NCBI GenBank assembly: GCA_910578785.1
Contig: CAJTSJ010000012.1
Coordinates: forward strand, 1-64,000
Source: an uncultured Muribaculum sp.
Lineage (GTDB): Bacteria > Bacteroidota > Bacteroidia > Bacteroidales > Muribaculaceae
DNA: 64,000 nt
Reading direction: 5' to 3'
The position numbers and the translations under genes were made by a program. Below the pieces are notes generated by a model. The model ran no database searches. It was not told the origin of the DNA and saw only the letters and a program-made list of their open reading frames with translations. Shown here piece by piece: positions 17,065-25,751 of this stretch (within the stretch, counting starts at the first letter, position 1; every line of letters begins with the position of its first letter).

Positions 17065-19713
17065 TTAAAATATACGTTGCTGACCGTTGATTTCGTCGCG
17101 TACTTCGTCGTCCGAGCGGTCAGGTTCGACAGGTCCCTCGACCAGCTCATCGCCGCCGTCGACCGGTTCTATCTCATCGTCGTCTACATCGGTCTCCAAC
17201 GGTTCTATCTCCTTTACACCGGCTATTTCAAACGTGGTCAGGCGCTTACCTTTGGCCTTATAGCTTTTCACGGCTATAAACTCCGACGCATTGATTATCA
17301 GAGGTTCGCGGAACGAGTCACCGCCCCCGAATGTCACCTCAAACCTGCATCCATTGGTATCGCTGAGCAATATAAGGCTCGATTTCTCATTGTCGCCCAG
17401 GAATCTCGTCCTCTTAGACGCGGGCTCAAACGTAAACCGCTTTATGTACGGATATCCCTGGTCGGCATCGTTAAGCACGGCAGTCCACACATGGCCCGGA
17501 CGATACTTCTCTATTCTAAGGATATTGTCCTCGTAATGGTTGCCGGCATCAAACGACGACATATAATATTCGCCGCTTTTCAGAATCACCAGCACCTGGT
17601 CAGTACCGGCAAATTCGCCTAAGAACGTACCGCGCTTGTCGTAATTGAGCCTGAGCACATCCGGGTCAAACCACACCTCGCGTCCGCCGAGAGTCGACGC
17701 GCCGCGCTCCTTGAGCGAAAAACGGTGCACTTCGTTCTTGGTGACGATATTGCCCTGCGACTGCTTGCCCTTGATGGCCAGCTGGCCGAAATCGACATCA
17801 AACTGCAGTGTCTTCAGCCTAAGTTTCGGCTTGAGGGTCACCTTGACCACCTCAGCCTCACCGTTCGGATTGGCAGAGAACCACATCACCTTCGAACCGG
17901 GGAGTCCCTGCGTAAGGTCGTAGTCCTTGTCGCGCGTCACACCTGTGACGGCAAATCGCTTCATATAGAAAGTGCCGCCCTTGCCGTTCTGATATATGAC
18001 GTTATAGATGGTGCGCGAGTCGTTGCGCTTGAACACATTGAGATACAGCACATTCTTGCCGACAAACATCTTCTCCTGGACCTTGACCACCTTGTATTTG
18101 CCGTCTTTATAAAATATGATTATATCGTCTATGTCCGAACAGTTGCAGACATATTCATCCTTTTTCAACGAGGTACCGATGAAACCTTCCTCGCGGTTTA
18201 TATACAGGCGTTCGTTGGCTTCGGCCACCTTGGCGGCCTCGATATTGTCAAACCCGCGGATCACGGTGTGGCGGGGGAACGCATCGCCGTACTTCTCTTT
18301 CAGGCGCACATACCAGTCGACAGTATAGTCGACCAAATGGGCGAGATGATTATTGATTTCGGCTATTTCATCCTTGTACTTCGCAATCTGACGGTCGGCA
18401 TCGTCGCTGTTGAAGCGGTGGATACGCTTCATCTTTATCTCTTCAAGACGTAGCAGGTCGTCGCGTGTCACCTCACGAAGGAACAGATGCTTGAACGGCT
18501 CGAGACGGCGGTCTATATGATCGAGCACCGCGTCGACCGACTTGCCCTCTTCATACTCTTTGTCCTTGTAGACGCGCTCCTCAATGAATATGCGCTCCAA
18601 CGATGCGAAGTGGAGCGACTCTTCTATTTCACCCTTGCGTATTTCAAGCTCACGACGCAGAATGTCCATTGTCGTATTGACGCTATGACGAAGCACATCG
18701 CTCACGCCTATAAAACACGGCTTCTTGTCAGATATCACGCAACAGTTGGGCGATATGCTCAATTCACAGTCTGTAAAGGCATAAAGCGCATCAATGGCCT
18801 TGTCCGACGAGGTTCCTGGAAGCAGATGCACCAGGATTAGAGCCTTGTCAGAGGTCATGTCCTCGACCTTCTTTACCTTGATTTTACCTTTTTCAGCGGC
18901 CTTCTCGATTGAATCGCGAATAGACAGGGTGGTCTTGCCGAACGGTATCTCGGTGATGGCAAGCGTCTTGTTGTCGACCTTCTCTATCTTAGCCCTGATT
19001 CTGACCGAACCGCCACGCTCGCCGTCGTTATACTTGCTCACGTCGAGAAAACCGCCCGTCACAAAGTCTGGATAAAGCTCAAACGGTTCTTCGCGCAGAT
19101 AGGCCACAGCGGCATCTATAATCTCGTTGAAGTTGTGGGGCAGAATTTTCGACGACAAGCCGACAGCGATGCCCTCGACACCCTGAACAAGCAGAAGCGG
19201 GAATTTTGCAGGCAAAGTCACCGGCTCCGGCTTGCGTCCGTCGTAGCTGACAGTCCAGTCCGTCACTTTAGGATTGTAAAGTACTTCAAGCGCAAAAGGC
19301 GACAAGCGTGCTTCTATGTAACGTCCGGCGGCGGCGGAAGCTCCCGTCAGCACATTGCCCCAGTTACCCTGGGTCTCCACAAGCAAATCTTTCTGTCCGA
19401 GCTGCACAAGCGCTTCGTTGATGGAAGCATCGCCGTGGGGATGATACTGCATGGTATTTCCCACGATGTTGGCCACCTTGTTGAAGCGCCCGTCGTCAAG
19501 CGTCTTCATCGAGTGCAGTATACGGCGCTGCACAGGCTTGAGTCCGTCAGTGATATGAGGCACCGCACGTTCGAGAATCACGTATGAGGCGTAATCAAGA
19601 AACCAGCTCTGGTACATTCCGCGCAACTGATGGCGCACCATATCGTCCTTGGTGTCCAAAGCGCGAGGCTTTACCTTTTCATTGTCGTCAAGAGTATTAT
19701 TGTCGTCGGTCAT
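17065..19713 (-). CDS. parC: DNA topoisomerase IV subunit A
   Basis: Type IIA topoisomerase breakage-reunion subunit. YHPHGDAS (90-97) is the quinolone-resistance region and Tyr132 in AAGRYIEARLS is the DNA-cleaving tyrosine. The C-terminal third forms a degenerate beta-pinwheel lacking the GyrA-box, which, with the short acidic tail (ETDVDDDEIEP), favours ParC over GyrA. At 882 residues it is typical for Bacteroidales ParC. Ala96 occupies the position of E. coli GyrA Ser83. No parE is adjacent. Confidence 0.9.
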   Translation of the reverse strand: MTDDNNTLDDNEKVKPRALDTKDDMVRHQLRGMYQSWFLDYASYVILERAVPHITDGLKPVQRRILHSMKTLDDGRFNKVANIVGNTMQYHPHGDASINEALVQLGQKDLLVETQGNWGNVLTGASAAAGRYIEARLSPFALEVLYNPKVTDWTVSYDGRKPEPVTLPAKFPLLLVQGVEGIAVGLSSKILPHNFNEIIDAAVAYLREEPFELYPDFVTGGFLDVSKYNDGERGGSVRIRAKIEKVDNKTLAITEIPFGKTTLSIRDSIEKAAEKGKIKVKKVEDMTSDKALILVHLLPGTSSDKAIDALYAFTDCELSISPNCCVISDKKPCFIGVSDVLRHSVNTTMDILRRELEIRKGEIEESLHFASLERIFIEERVYKDKEYEEGKSVDAVLDHIDRRLEPFKHLFLREVTRDDLLRLEEIKMKRIHRFNSDDADRQIAKYKDEIAEINNHLAHLVDYTVDWYVRLKEKYGDAFPRHTVIRGFDNIEAAKVAEANERLYINREEGFIGTSLKKDEYVCNCSDIDDIIIFYKDGKYKVVKVQEKMFVGKNVLYLNVFKRNDSRTIYNVIYQNGKGGTFYMKRFAVTGVTRDKDYDLTQGLPGSKVMWFSANPNGEAEVVKVTLKPKLRLKTLQFDVDFGQLAIKGKQSQGNIVTKNEVHRFSLKERGASTLGGREVWFDPDVLRLNYDKRGTFLGEFAGTDQVLVILKSGEYYMSSFDAGNHYEDNILRIEKYRPGHVWTAVLNDADQGYPYIKRFTFEPASKRTRFLGDNEKSSLILLSDTNGCRFEVTFGGGDSFREPLIINASEFIAVKSYKAKGKRLTTFEIAGVKEIEPLETDVDDDEIEPVDGGDELVEGPVEPDRSDDEVRDEINGQQRIF

Positions 19714-19777
19714 CTGCTAATGTGAAAATTCATGGGTGATGAGAGGCGGGTAACGCAACTGCACACCACGCCACCTA

Positions 19778-19785
19778 CAAAGATA
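19778..19785 (-). promoter_or_regulatory. Promoter -7 element for parC
   Basis: Minus-strand TATCTTTG matches the consensus exactly, 65 bp before the ATG. No TTTG at -33 is seen. Confidence 0.6.
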
Positions 19786-19841
19786 ACGATTTTTTTTCAT
19801 TCGTTAACCCGGACAATCGTTTTTACCGCAATTTTCACGTC

Positions 19842-19877
19842 AAAAAGAGAGCGGGCACCGGACTATCCGGCACCCGC
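19842..19877 (-). terminator. Terminator of the SUMF1 lipoprotein gene
   Basis: An 11-bp stem (19851-19861 with 19867-19877, five-base loop) forms fully only in minus-strand RNA, where two positions pair as G-U; on the plus strand they are C-A mismatches. It is followed on the minus strand by TCTCTTTTTG, so it is a strand-specific intrinsic terminator 31 bp past the stop at 19909. Confidence 0.82.
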
Positions 19878-19908
19878 CCTCGCTTTAATTCAGTTTAACA
19901 ATAAGAGT

Positions 19909-21072
19909 TTAGAACACCACGCGGAAACCGTAGTTTTCAAGTCTGGTAGTCGGACGTGAATACCAGCGGACAGCTGAACGGAGTTCTCGGCCTGAATTTA
20001 CCCAACCGCCGCCGCGTACTATGCGCTGACGGCCGCTTTCAGGACCTACGGGGTCAACCAACGATCCTTCAGGATAGTTGTCATACCAGTCGGCTACCCA
20101 TTCATATACGTTTCCGTGCATGTCGTAAAGGCCGTATGCGTTAGGTTCAAATGAGCCCACCTTGTAGGTCGAAGCCTGATAGCCCTGGATGTCCGGATCA
20201 ACCTTGCGTCCGCCTTCGGCCAGGTCATAATAGTCGTAGATATAGAACTGGGCCATACCCTTAACCATCTTCGTTCCGTCGCCGATACCGAAAGGCAGAT
20301 TGCCTTCCTGACCGCCACGGCAGGCATATTCCCACTGAGCTTCGGTCGGGAGCGCGCCGCCTACCCATTTGGCGTATGCGTCAGCTCCGTACCATGAAAC
20401 GTAAATTACGGGGTGTTCCTCAAATCCTTCCACCGGTGCCCACTTGCCGCCGGCCCAGATGACTCCGAAATTATACTGGGCGTTGTCGCGCTTGTCAGAA
20501 GCGTAGAGATATGACTCGGTGCCGTCTTCGCCGACAGGACCTTCTCCGTCTTCGCCGACATTGACAGCGTTGAGGAATTCAGCAAATTGAGCATTGGTGA
20601 CTTCATAAGCACTCATATAGAAATCTTTCGTAAGAGTGACTTCGTGAAGTTTCTCATCCTTATAGTAGCTCGGTTCGGTAGGTTCTGATCCAAGCATGCG
20701 GGTGCCTGCGGGAATCTTTACGGTAGTAAGGCCGAACTTCTGTCCGGGGGCTAAAAACTCAGCCGAAACAGTCACTGGAGCATCAGGCATAACAAAAGTG
20801 GCCTGAAGGGCTGAAGCGTCCGACACTTCAACATCCTTGTCATTTGAAGTGACTTTCCAGCCACCGAACTCCCACTTTTCCTCAACTGTAGCGGTCAGCG
20901 TAACCACATCGCCCGATTTAGCTTCCATCGGAGAAACCGTCACGGTACCACCTTTTTCAACTTCAGCCACTTCGATTCCATGTGCCACGGGATCATTATC
21001 ATCGTCACACGACTGAAAGCACACTGATGACAGCAACAAGGCAAAAGCACTTGCCAAATAGTAATTTCTCAT
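19909..21072 (-). CDS. SUMF1/FGE-fold lipoprotein with InlB-type repeat domain
   Basis: Lipoprotein signal ending CFQSC (Cys22) followed at once by DDDND, matching the acidic surface-export signal of Bacteroidetes lipoproteins, so it is probably displayed on the cell surface. Residues about 35-110 form one bacterial-repeat (InlB B-like) domain (GGTVTVSP, WEFGGWKVTS, TFVMPDAPVTVSAEF). Residues about 115-387 are a formylglycine-generating-enzyme-like fold (SAYEVTNAQFAEFLN, LPTEAQWEYACRGG, DMHGNVYEWVADWY, RIVRGGGW, YGFRVV). The paired catalytic cysteines of true FGE are absent, so it is more likely a binding or structural protein. Monocistronic: own promoter and terminator. Confidence 0.88.
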   Translation of the reverse strand: MRNYYLASAFALLLSSVCFQSCDDDNDPVAHGIEVAEVEKGGTVTVSPMEAKSGDVVTLTATVEEKWEFGGWKVTSNDKDVEVSDASALQATFVMPDAPVTVSAEFLAPGQKFGLTTVKIPAGTRMLGSEPTEPSYYKDEKLHEVTLTKDFYMSAYEVTNAQFAEFLNAVNVGEDGEGPVGEDGTESYLYASDKRDNAQYNFGVIWAGGKWAPVEGFEEHPVIYVSWYGADAYAKWVGGALPTEAQWEYACRGGQEGNLPFGIGDGTKMVKGMAQFYIYDYYDLAEGGRKVDPDIQGYQASTYKVGSFEPNAYGLYDMHGNVYEWVADWYDNYPEGSLVDPVGPESGRQRIVRGGGWVNSGRELRSAVRWYSRPTTRLENYGFRVVF

Positions 21073-21119
21073 AATGCAAAAAATGTTTTATATTAAAAAA
21101 GTCTCTTAACATGTGACGG

Positions 21120-21127
21120 CAAAGATA
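21120..21127 (-). promoter_or_regulatory. Promoter -7 element for SUMF1 lipoprotein gene
   Basis: Minus-strand TATCTTTG, exact to consensus, 47 bp before the start codon. No clear -33 element. Confidence 0.6.
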
Positions 21128-21299
21128 GACAAATAAATTAAATAAATATGCACAATAAATTCATTTTAACCGAATGTCCCGAAAATAAGTCCGCCATTTG
21201 CATTTTTTAGTCAAAATATAGCCAAACAAACATAAAAAAGTACACGGCGTGACACCGCACACACTGACGGGAGATATCGCAATGTCAATAAATATTTAG

Positions 21300-21307
21300 T
21301 ATCTTTG
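21300..21307 (+). promoter_or_regulatory. Promoter -7 element for phosphatase-MATE unit
   Basis: TATCTTTG, exact to consensus, 24 bp before the ATG at 21332; the predicted leader is under 20 nt. No TTTG at -33. Confidence 0.65.
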
Positions 21308-21331
21308 CAATAACGACAAACATGCTTATTC

Positions 21332-21874
21332 ATGATTATGGCACAGTACGAATCACTAAAAATCATATCGGAATTAAAAAATAAAGATAAAATACGGGCA
21401 CTCTTCATATGTCTGGGCAATATCTGCCGTTCGCCGGCGGCAGACGGGATTATGCACAGCATTGTTGAAAGCCATGGCGATAATGAACGATGGTTCATCG
21501 ATTCGGCAGGCACTTATGGCGGACATGCAGGCGACCTGCCGGACAAAAGAATGCGCGTACATGCCGTCAGGAGGGGATACAATCTGACACACCGCTCAAG
21601 ACAGATTAGAGAATCGGACTTCGACGATTTCGACATAATAATAGCCATGGACAGCGCCAACGAACGGTCGCTGAAGCGGATGGCACCGACCGTAGAGGCT
21701 GAAGCCAAAGTCGTTCCGATGAGCGTATTTTTCAGAATGGCGACAAGATACGACCACGTACCTGACCCCTATTACGAAGGAGCCGAAGGATTTGAGCTGG
21801 TGCTCGACCTGCTCGAAGACGCATGTGAAAATCTTTATGACCAACTTACGCCAAAACATGGAAGAAAACAATAG
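21332..21874 (+). CDS. Low-molecular-weight protein-tyrosine phosphatase
   Basis: Cytosolic Cys-based phosphatase. The P-loop is CLGNICRS (Cys27, Arg33) and the general-acid loop is DPYYEG, both hallmarks of LMW-PTP. An N-terminal extension of about 20 charged residues precedes the usual start of the fold. The ATG at 21332 fits the promoter; ATG 21338 is an alternative. Its end overlaps the MATE gene by 17 bp, so the two are probably translated together. In other bacteria LMW-PTPs often act on tyrosine kinases of capsule synthesis, but none is nearby. Confidence 0.92.
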   Translation: MIMAQYESLKIISELKNKDKIRALFICLGNICRSPAADGIMHSIVESHGDNERWFIDSAGTYGGHAGDLPDKRMRVHAVRRGYNLTHRSRQIRESDFDDFDIIIAMDSANERSLKRMAPTVEAEAKVVPMSVFFRMATRYDHVPDPYYEGAEGFELVLDLLEDACENLYDQLTPKHGRKQ

Positions 21875-23258
21875 CATCAAAGCCAATACCGATGTCAACG
21901 AGCTTGCCACCAGGCCTATAGGCAGGCTTCTGTGGGAATACAGCATACCTGCCGTAGTAGGCATGGTAGTGATGTCGCTCTACAATGTTATCGACCGCAT
22001 ATTCATCGGACGGGGCGTCGGGCCCGAGGCCATCGCCGGACTCGCAATAACATTTCCCGTGATGAACGTGAGCGCGGCCATCGGAGTGCTTATAGGCGCT
22101 GGCGCATCGTCAAGAGTATCGATACTTCTTGGACAGCAAAATCTTGAAGGCGCCCAGCGCGTACTCGGCAATTCGGTGGTGCTGATTATCGTAAACGCAC
22201 TTATCTACATCAGCCTGTTCGCAATATTTCTCGACGACATACTCCGGGCGTTCGGAGCATCGGACGTCACACTGCCCTATGCCCGCGACTTCATGCTTTA
22301 CCTGCTTCCGGGCATGATGGTGATGAACGTGATGTACAGCCTGAACAACGTAATGCGCGCATCGGGATATCCTAAACCGGCCATGATAACCATGTTCATC
22401 GGAGCAGGATGCAATGTGGTTCTTGCCCCGATATTCATATTCGTGCTCAAACTCGGCATAAAAGGCGCCGCCATAGCCACCGACATATCCATGACAGTCG
22501 GCATGGTCTTTGTGTTGGCCCACTTCTTCCGCAAGGATTCGGTGCTTCACTTCAAACGAGGCATCTACCGACTGAGCTGGCCCATAATTGTGTCAATCAT
22601 CGGTATCGGAGCGGCTCCGAGCATTGTCAATTTCTGCTCATCGGCCATCAACACCATAATCAACCGCTCACTCTATGCTTACGGAGGCGACATAGCAGTC
22701 GGAGCAGTGGGCATATTTTCAACCTACACGTCGCTTCTGTGCATGGTAGTCGTAGGTATCTGCCAGGGCATACAGCCAATATTGGGATACAATTACGGAG
22801 CCGGACGCCTCGACCGAATGAAACGCGCGTTCTGGCTATCGGCCATAGCCGGAACGCTCGTGACATCCATCGGAGCCATAGTCAGCGTATTCTGGCCTGA
22901 GGTAATAGCGAGGGCGTTCACCGTCGACCAACAGCTCATCGACGCCACGTGCAAAGGACTTTCGCTGGCCACTCTTTCATTCTGGCTGGTCGGGTTCCCG
23001 ATCATCGCCACCACTCTGTTCCAGTCAATCGGAATGGCCGGAAAGTCGATATTCCTGAGCCTAATCCGTCAGGTGATATTCCTGATTCCGCTGTTGCTGA
23101 TTCTGCCGAAGCATTTCGGCCTCGAAGGTGTCTGGGCCGCTTTCCCAACATCCGATGCGATGTGCATCATAACCACCATCATAATGGTCATGTGGCAGTT
23201 CAGGATATTAAACAAACAGAACGGACGCATATGCCGGCCGGCAGAATTAAGGGCATAA
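21858..23258 (+). CDS. MATE family multidrug/cation exporter
   Basis: Inner-membrane MATE antiporter with about 12 hydrophobic segments in two matching halves; the first helix carries LWEYSIPAVVGMVVMSLYNVIDRIFIG, and QGIQPILGYNYGAGR marks the second half, both typical of the NorM/DinF-like bacterial MATE group. Length from ATG 21858 is 466 residues; ATG 21837 would add seven residues, and neither has a good Shine-Dalgarno. It overlaps the phosphatase gene. The substrate is unknown. Confidence 0.92.
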   Translation: MEENNSIKANTDVNELATRPIGRLLWEYSIPAVVGMVVMSLYNVIDRIFIGRGVGPEAIAGLAITFPVMNVSAAIGVLIGAGASSRVSILLGQQNLEGAQRVLGNSVVLIIVNALIYISLFAIFLDDILRAFGASDVTLPYARDFMLYLLPGMMVMNVMYSLNNVMRASGYPKPAMITMFIGAGCNVVLAPIFIFVLKLGIKGAAIATDISMTVGMVFVLAHFFRKDSVLHFKRGIYRLSWPIIVSIIGIGAAPSIVNFCSSAINTIINRSLYAYGGDIAVGAVGIFSTYTSLLCMVVVGICQGIQPILGYNYGAGRLDRMKRAFWLSAIAGTLVTSIGAIVSVFWPEVIARAFTVDQQLIDATCKGLSLATLSFWLVGFPIIATTLFQSIGMAGKSIFLSLIRQVIFLIPLLLILPKHFGLEGVWAAFPTSDAMCIITTIIMVMWQFRILNKQNGRICRPAELRA

Positions 23259-23303
23259 AAAAAGACATGGGAATCAAGATGTCAGATTCCCATGTCTTTT
23301 TTA
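23257..23303. terminator. Bidirectional terminator between MATE and nfnB
   Basis: An 18-bp stem (about 23258-23275 with 23285-23302, nine-base loop) has an A-run on the left and a T-run on the right, ending transcripts from both sides. The left arm overlaps the MATE stop codon (TAA at 23256-23258). Confidence 0.9.
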
Positions 23304-23315
23304 TTATCGTGATTC

Positions 23316-24782
23316 TTAACCCCGCAGAGCGGCATCCATAGACGCGGCCGCATGACGTCCGTCGCCCATCGCAAGAATGACAGTGGCACCGCCACGCACT
23401 ATATCGCCGCCGGCATATATGTCGGGCAATGACGAACGCATTGTCGACTCGTCAACCACTATAGTTCCTCTTCTCGACACCTCAAGATCGCTGATAGAAT
23501 TAGGTATCAACGGATTGGGCGACACACCGACACTGACAATCACCAAATCGACAGGTATGTCCTCGACAGCGCCTTCGACCGGAACCGGCGACCGGCGTCC
23601 CGAAGCGTCAGGTTCGCCAAGTTCCATGCGCTGAACACGCATGGTCTTCACTTGGCCTTTATCGTCGGATATATACTCAAGCGGATTGTGCAGAGTCATA
23701 AACTCAACACCCTCCTCCTTGGCATGCTTCACCTCCTCGACACGTGCGGGCATCTCGGCTTCGCCACGCCGGTAGACCACCATAGCGCGCTCGGCGCCCA
23801 TACGGCGGGCCGTGCGTACGGCATCCATGGCTGTGTTGCCACCACCTATCACCGCCACATTGCGGCCCCGCAGCACCGGAGTGTCGTAGCCTTCGCGTCC
23901 GGCACACATAAGGTTGATTCGTGTCAGATACTCGTTGCACGACATCACCCCGATATAATTCTCACCGGGTATTCCCATGAACCGTGGCAGTCCCGCTCCT
24001 GAACCGACAAAGATTCCCTTGAAGCCCATGTCGTGAAGGTCGTCGTAGCTGTAGGTCTTGCCGACTATGCAGTCTTTGACAAACTTCACGCCGAGCGATG
24101 CAAGAGAGTCTATCTCGACATCGACCACAGCGTTAGGCAGACGGAATTCAGGAATACCGTACTTGAGCACCCCGCCTATCTCGTGCAGAGCCTCAAACAC
24201 CGTCACGTCATAACCGCGCTTGATCATGTCGCCGGCAAACGACAGTCCTGCCGGACCAGAACCAACGACAGCAATCTTGATGCCGTTCGGCTCTTCGACC
24301 TCAGGATGGGCATGCAGGCCGCTCAGACGTTCGAAGTCGGCGGCGAAGCGCTCCAGATAGCCGATAGCTACAGGTTCCTTCTTCATCTTCAGATATATGC
24401 ATCTCGACTCACACTGTTTTTCCTGCGGACATACGCGGCCGCACACAGCCGGGAGAGCACTGGTCTCCTTAAGCACCAGGGCGGCCTTGTGAAATTCGCC
24501 CCGCTGTATATTTTTTATGAATCCGGGTATGTTTATATTGACCGGACATCCGGTCACGCACTGCGGGTCCGGACAGTCCATACATCTGGTGGCTTCAAGC
24601 ACCGCTGCCTCGGCCGAAAGTCCCTGGTTTACCTCCTCGTTGCAAGTCACACGGTATGCCGGACTCAATTCCGGCATCTTGACGCGCTGAATGGCGGCAC
24701 GTTCTTTTGCCGAAGTCGATTTTCTCAACTCTTCACGCCACTGCGCATCGCGTGGAGCCGATGTCGTATTATTTTTTCCCAT
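23316..24782 (-). CDS. nfnB: NADH-dependent ferredoxin:NADP+ oxidoreductase, large subunit (NfnB/GltD-like)
   Basis: Flavoprotein of the glutamate-synthase small-subunit family. The N-terminal domain has two [4Fe-4S] cysteine sets (CMDCPDPQCVTGCP and CGRVCPQEKQCESRC). Two dinucleotide folds follow: VVGSGPAGLSFA for FAD and VIGGGNTAMDA for NADP(H). On its own it could be the glutamate synthase small subunit, but the FAD/[2Fe-2S] partner encoded 30 bp upstream and the absence of a gltB fit the electron-bifurcating Nfn complex, which couples ferredoxin, NADH and NADP+. Length 488. Transcribed after nfnA. Confidence 0.88.
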   Translation of the reverse strand: MGKNNTTSAPRDAQWREELRKSTSAKERAAIQRVKMPELSPAYRVTCNEEVNQGLSAEAAVLEATRCMDCPDPQCVTGCPVNINIPGFIKNIQRGEFHKAALVLKETSALPAVCGRVCPQEKQCESRCIYLKMKKEPVAIGYLERFAADFERLSGLHAHPEVEEPNGIKIAVVGSGPAGLSFAGDMIKRGYDVTVFEALHEIGGVLKYGIPEFRLPNAVVDVEIDSLASLGVKFVKDCIVGKTYSYDDLHDMGFKGIFVGSGAGLPRFMGIPGENYIGVMSCNEYLTRINLMCAGREGYDTPVLRGRNVAVIGGGNTAMDAVRTARRMGAERAMVVYRRGEAEMPARVEEVKHAKEEGVEFMTLHNPLEYISDDKGQVKTMRVQRMELGEPDASGRRSPVPVEGAVEDIPVDLVIVSVGVSPNPLIPNSISDLEVSRRGTIVVDESTMRSSLPDIYAGGDIVRGGATVILAMGDGRHAAASMDAALRG

Positions 24783-24812
24783 ATTGTCAGAATGGAGTGT
24801 TTACACAATGGT

Positions 24813-25595
24813 TTAATTATATGAGCGCAACCTCATCATCATCTCATCGAAGTCGACCTTATGCGCGTCAAACTCAGGACCGTCTATGCACACAAATTTG
24901 GTTTTGCCGTCGACAGTCACTCGACATGCCCCGCACATACCCGTGCCGTCAACCATGATAGTGTTTAACGAGCACATCGTGGGCACATCGTACTTCTTGG
25001 TCAGCAACGACACGAACTTCATCATTATGGCCGGACCGATAGTGACCACCAGGTCGACAGCTTCGCGCTGAATGACACGTTCAACACCAGCCGTCACAAG
25101 ACCTTTCGTACCGTAACTGCCGTCGTCGGTCATGATTATAACTTCATCGGAATAAGGAGCAACCTGCTCTTCAAGAATTATCAAGTCTTTTGTGCGGGCG
25201 GCAAGCACAGTAATCACGCGGTTGCCGGCCTCCTTCATACCCTTTATAATCGGCAACAACGGAGCCACGCCGACACCTCCGCCGCAGCAAACCACAGTAC
25301 CGAATTTCTCGATATGGGTGGCCTGTCCGAGCGGACCCACAACGTCGGTAAGCGATTCGCCCACTTCGAGGCCGCATATCTTGCCGGTTGACACTCCGAC
25401 ATCCTGCACAACAAGTGTAATAGTACCACGCTCTGTATCGGAGTCTGCTATAGTAAGCGGTATACGCTCGCCATGTTCACAGGCACGTACTATCACAAAA
25501 TGACCGGGACGTCGTGAACGCGCTATGGCGGGAGCTTCAACCACAAGTTTTACCACATTTTGCGAGAAATGCTCTTTCTCTACTATTCTGTTCAT
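24813..25595 (-). CDS. nfnA: NADH-dependent ferredoxin:NADP+ oxidoreductase, small subunit (NfnA)
   Basis: Dihydroorotate-dehydrogenase electron-transfer-subunit family: FAD-binding barrel (RPGHFVIVRA, then RIPLTIAD), NAD-binding fold (GGGVGVAPLLPI) and a C-terminal [2Fe-2S] site (CSLN...GMCGACRV...FVCIDGPEFDA). The ATG at 25595 fits homologues starting M-x-R/K-IVEKE; an upstream ATG at 25646 would add 17 residues unlike the family. Followed by nfnB. Lack of pyrD nearby argues against a role in pyrimidine synthesis. Confidence 0.87.
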   Translation of the reverse strand: MNRIVEKEHFSQNVVKLVVEAPAIARSRRPGHFVIVRACEHGERIPLTIADSDTERGTITLVVQDVGVSTGKICGLEVGESLTDVVGPLGQATHIEKFGTVVCCGGGVGVAPLLPIIKGMKEAGNRVITVLAARTKDLIILEEQVAPYSDEVIIMTDDGSYGTKGLVTAGVERVIQREAVDLVVTIGPAIMMKFVSLLTKKYDVPTMCSLNTIMVDGTGMCGACRVTVDGKTKFVCIDGPEFDAHKVDFDEMMMRLRSYN

Positions 25596-25687
25596 AACTA
25601 AGTTGGTTAATATGATTGGTTCATGCTTAGGGCATGCTTTTAACATCAGTTTTGCAATCGCCCATGCGAATATGTTTCGACTGACGG

Positions 25688-25717
25688 CAAAGTTAACTCT
25701 TTATTTTTAACTTCAAA
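25688..25717 (-). promoter_or_regulatory. Promoter for nfnAB
   Basis: Minus strand TTTG (25717-25714), 18-bp spacer, TAACTTTG (25695-25688). The spacer is one base below the usual 19-21. The leader to the ATG at 25595 is about 85 nt. Confidence 0.65.
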
Positions 25718-25751
25718 ATATACTCCACCCGAAAGTATGCCCGAAAGGTGA

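Noticed and set aside
16185..17150. A longer DUF3316 protein starting at 17150
   Set aside because: The extra 33 residues lie within parC coding sequence and hide a clean signal peptide that begins at ATG 17051.
19909..21072. Annotation as an active formylglycine-generating enzyme
   Set aside because: The fold fits but the catalytic cysteine pair is absent, so sulfatase activation is not supported.
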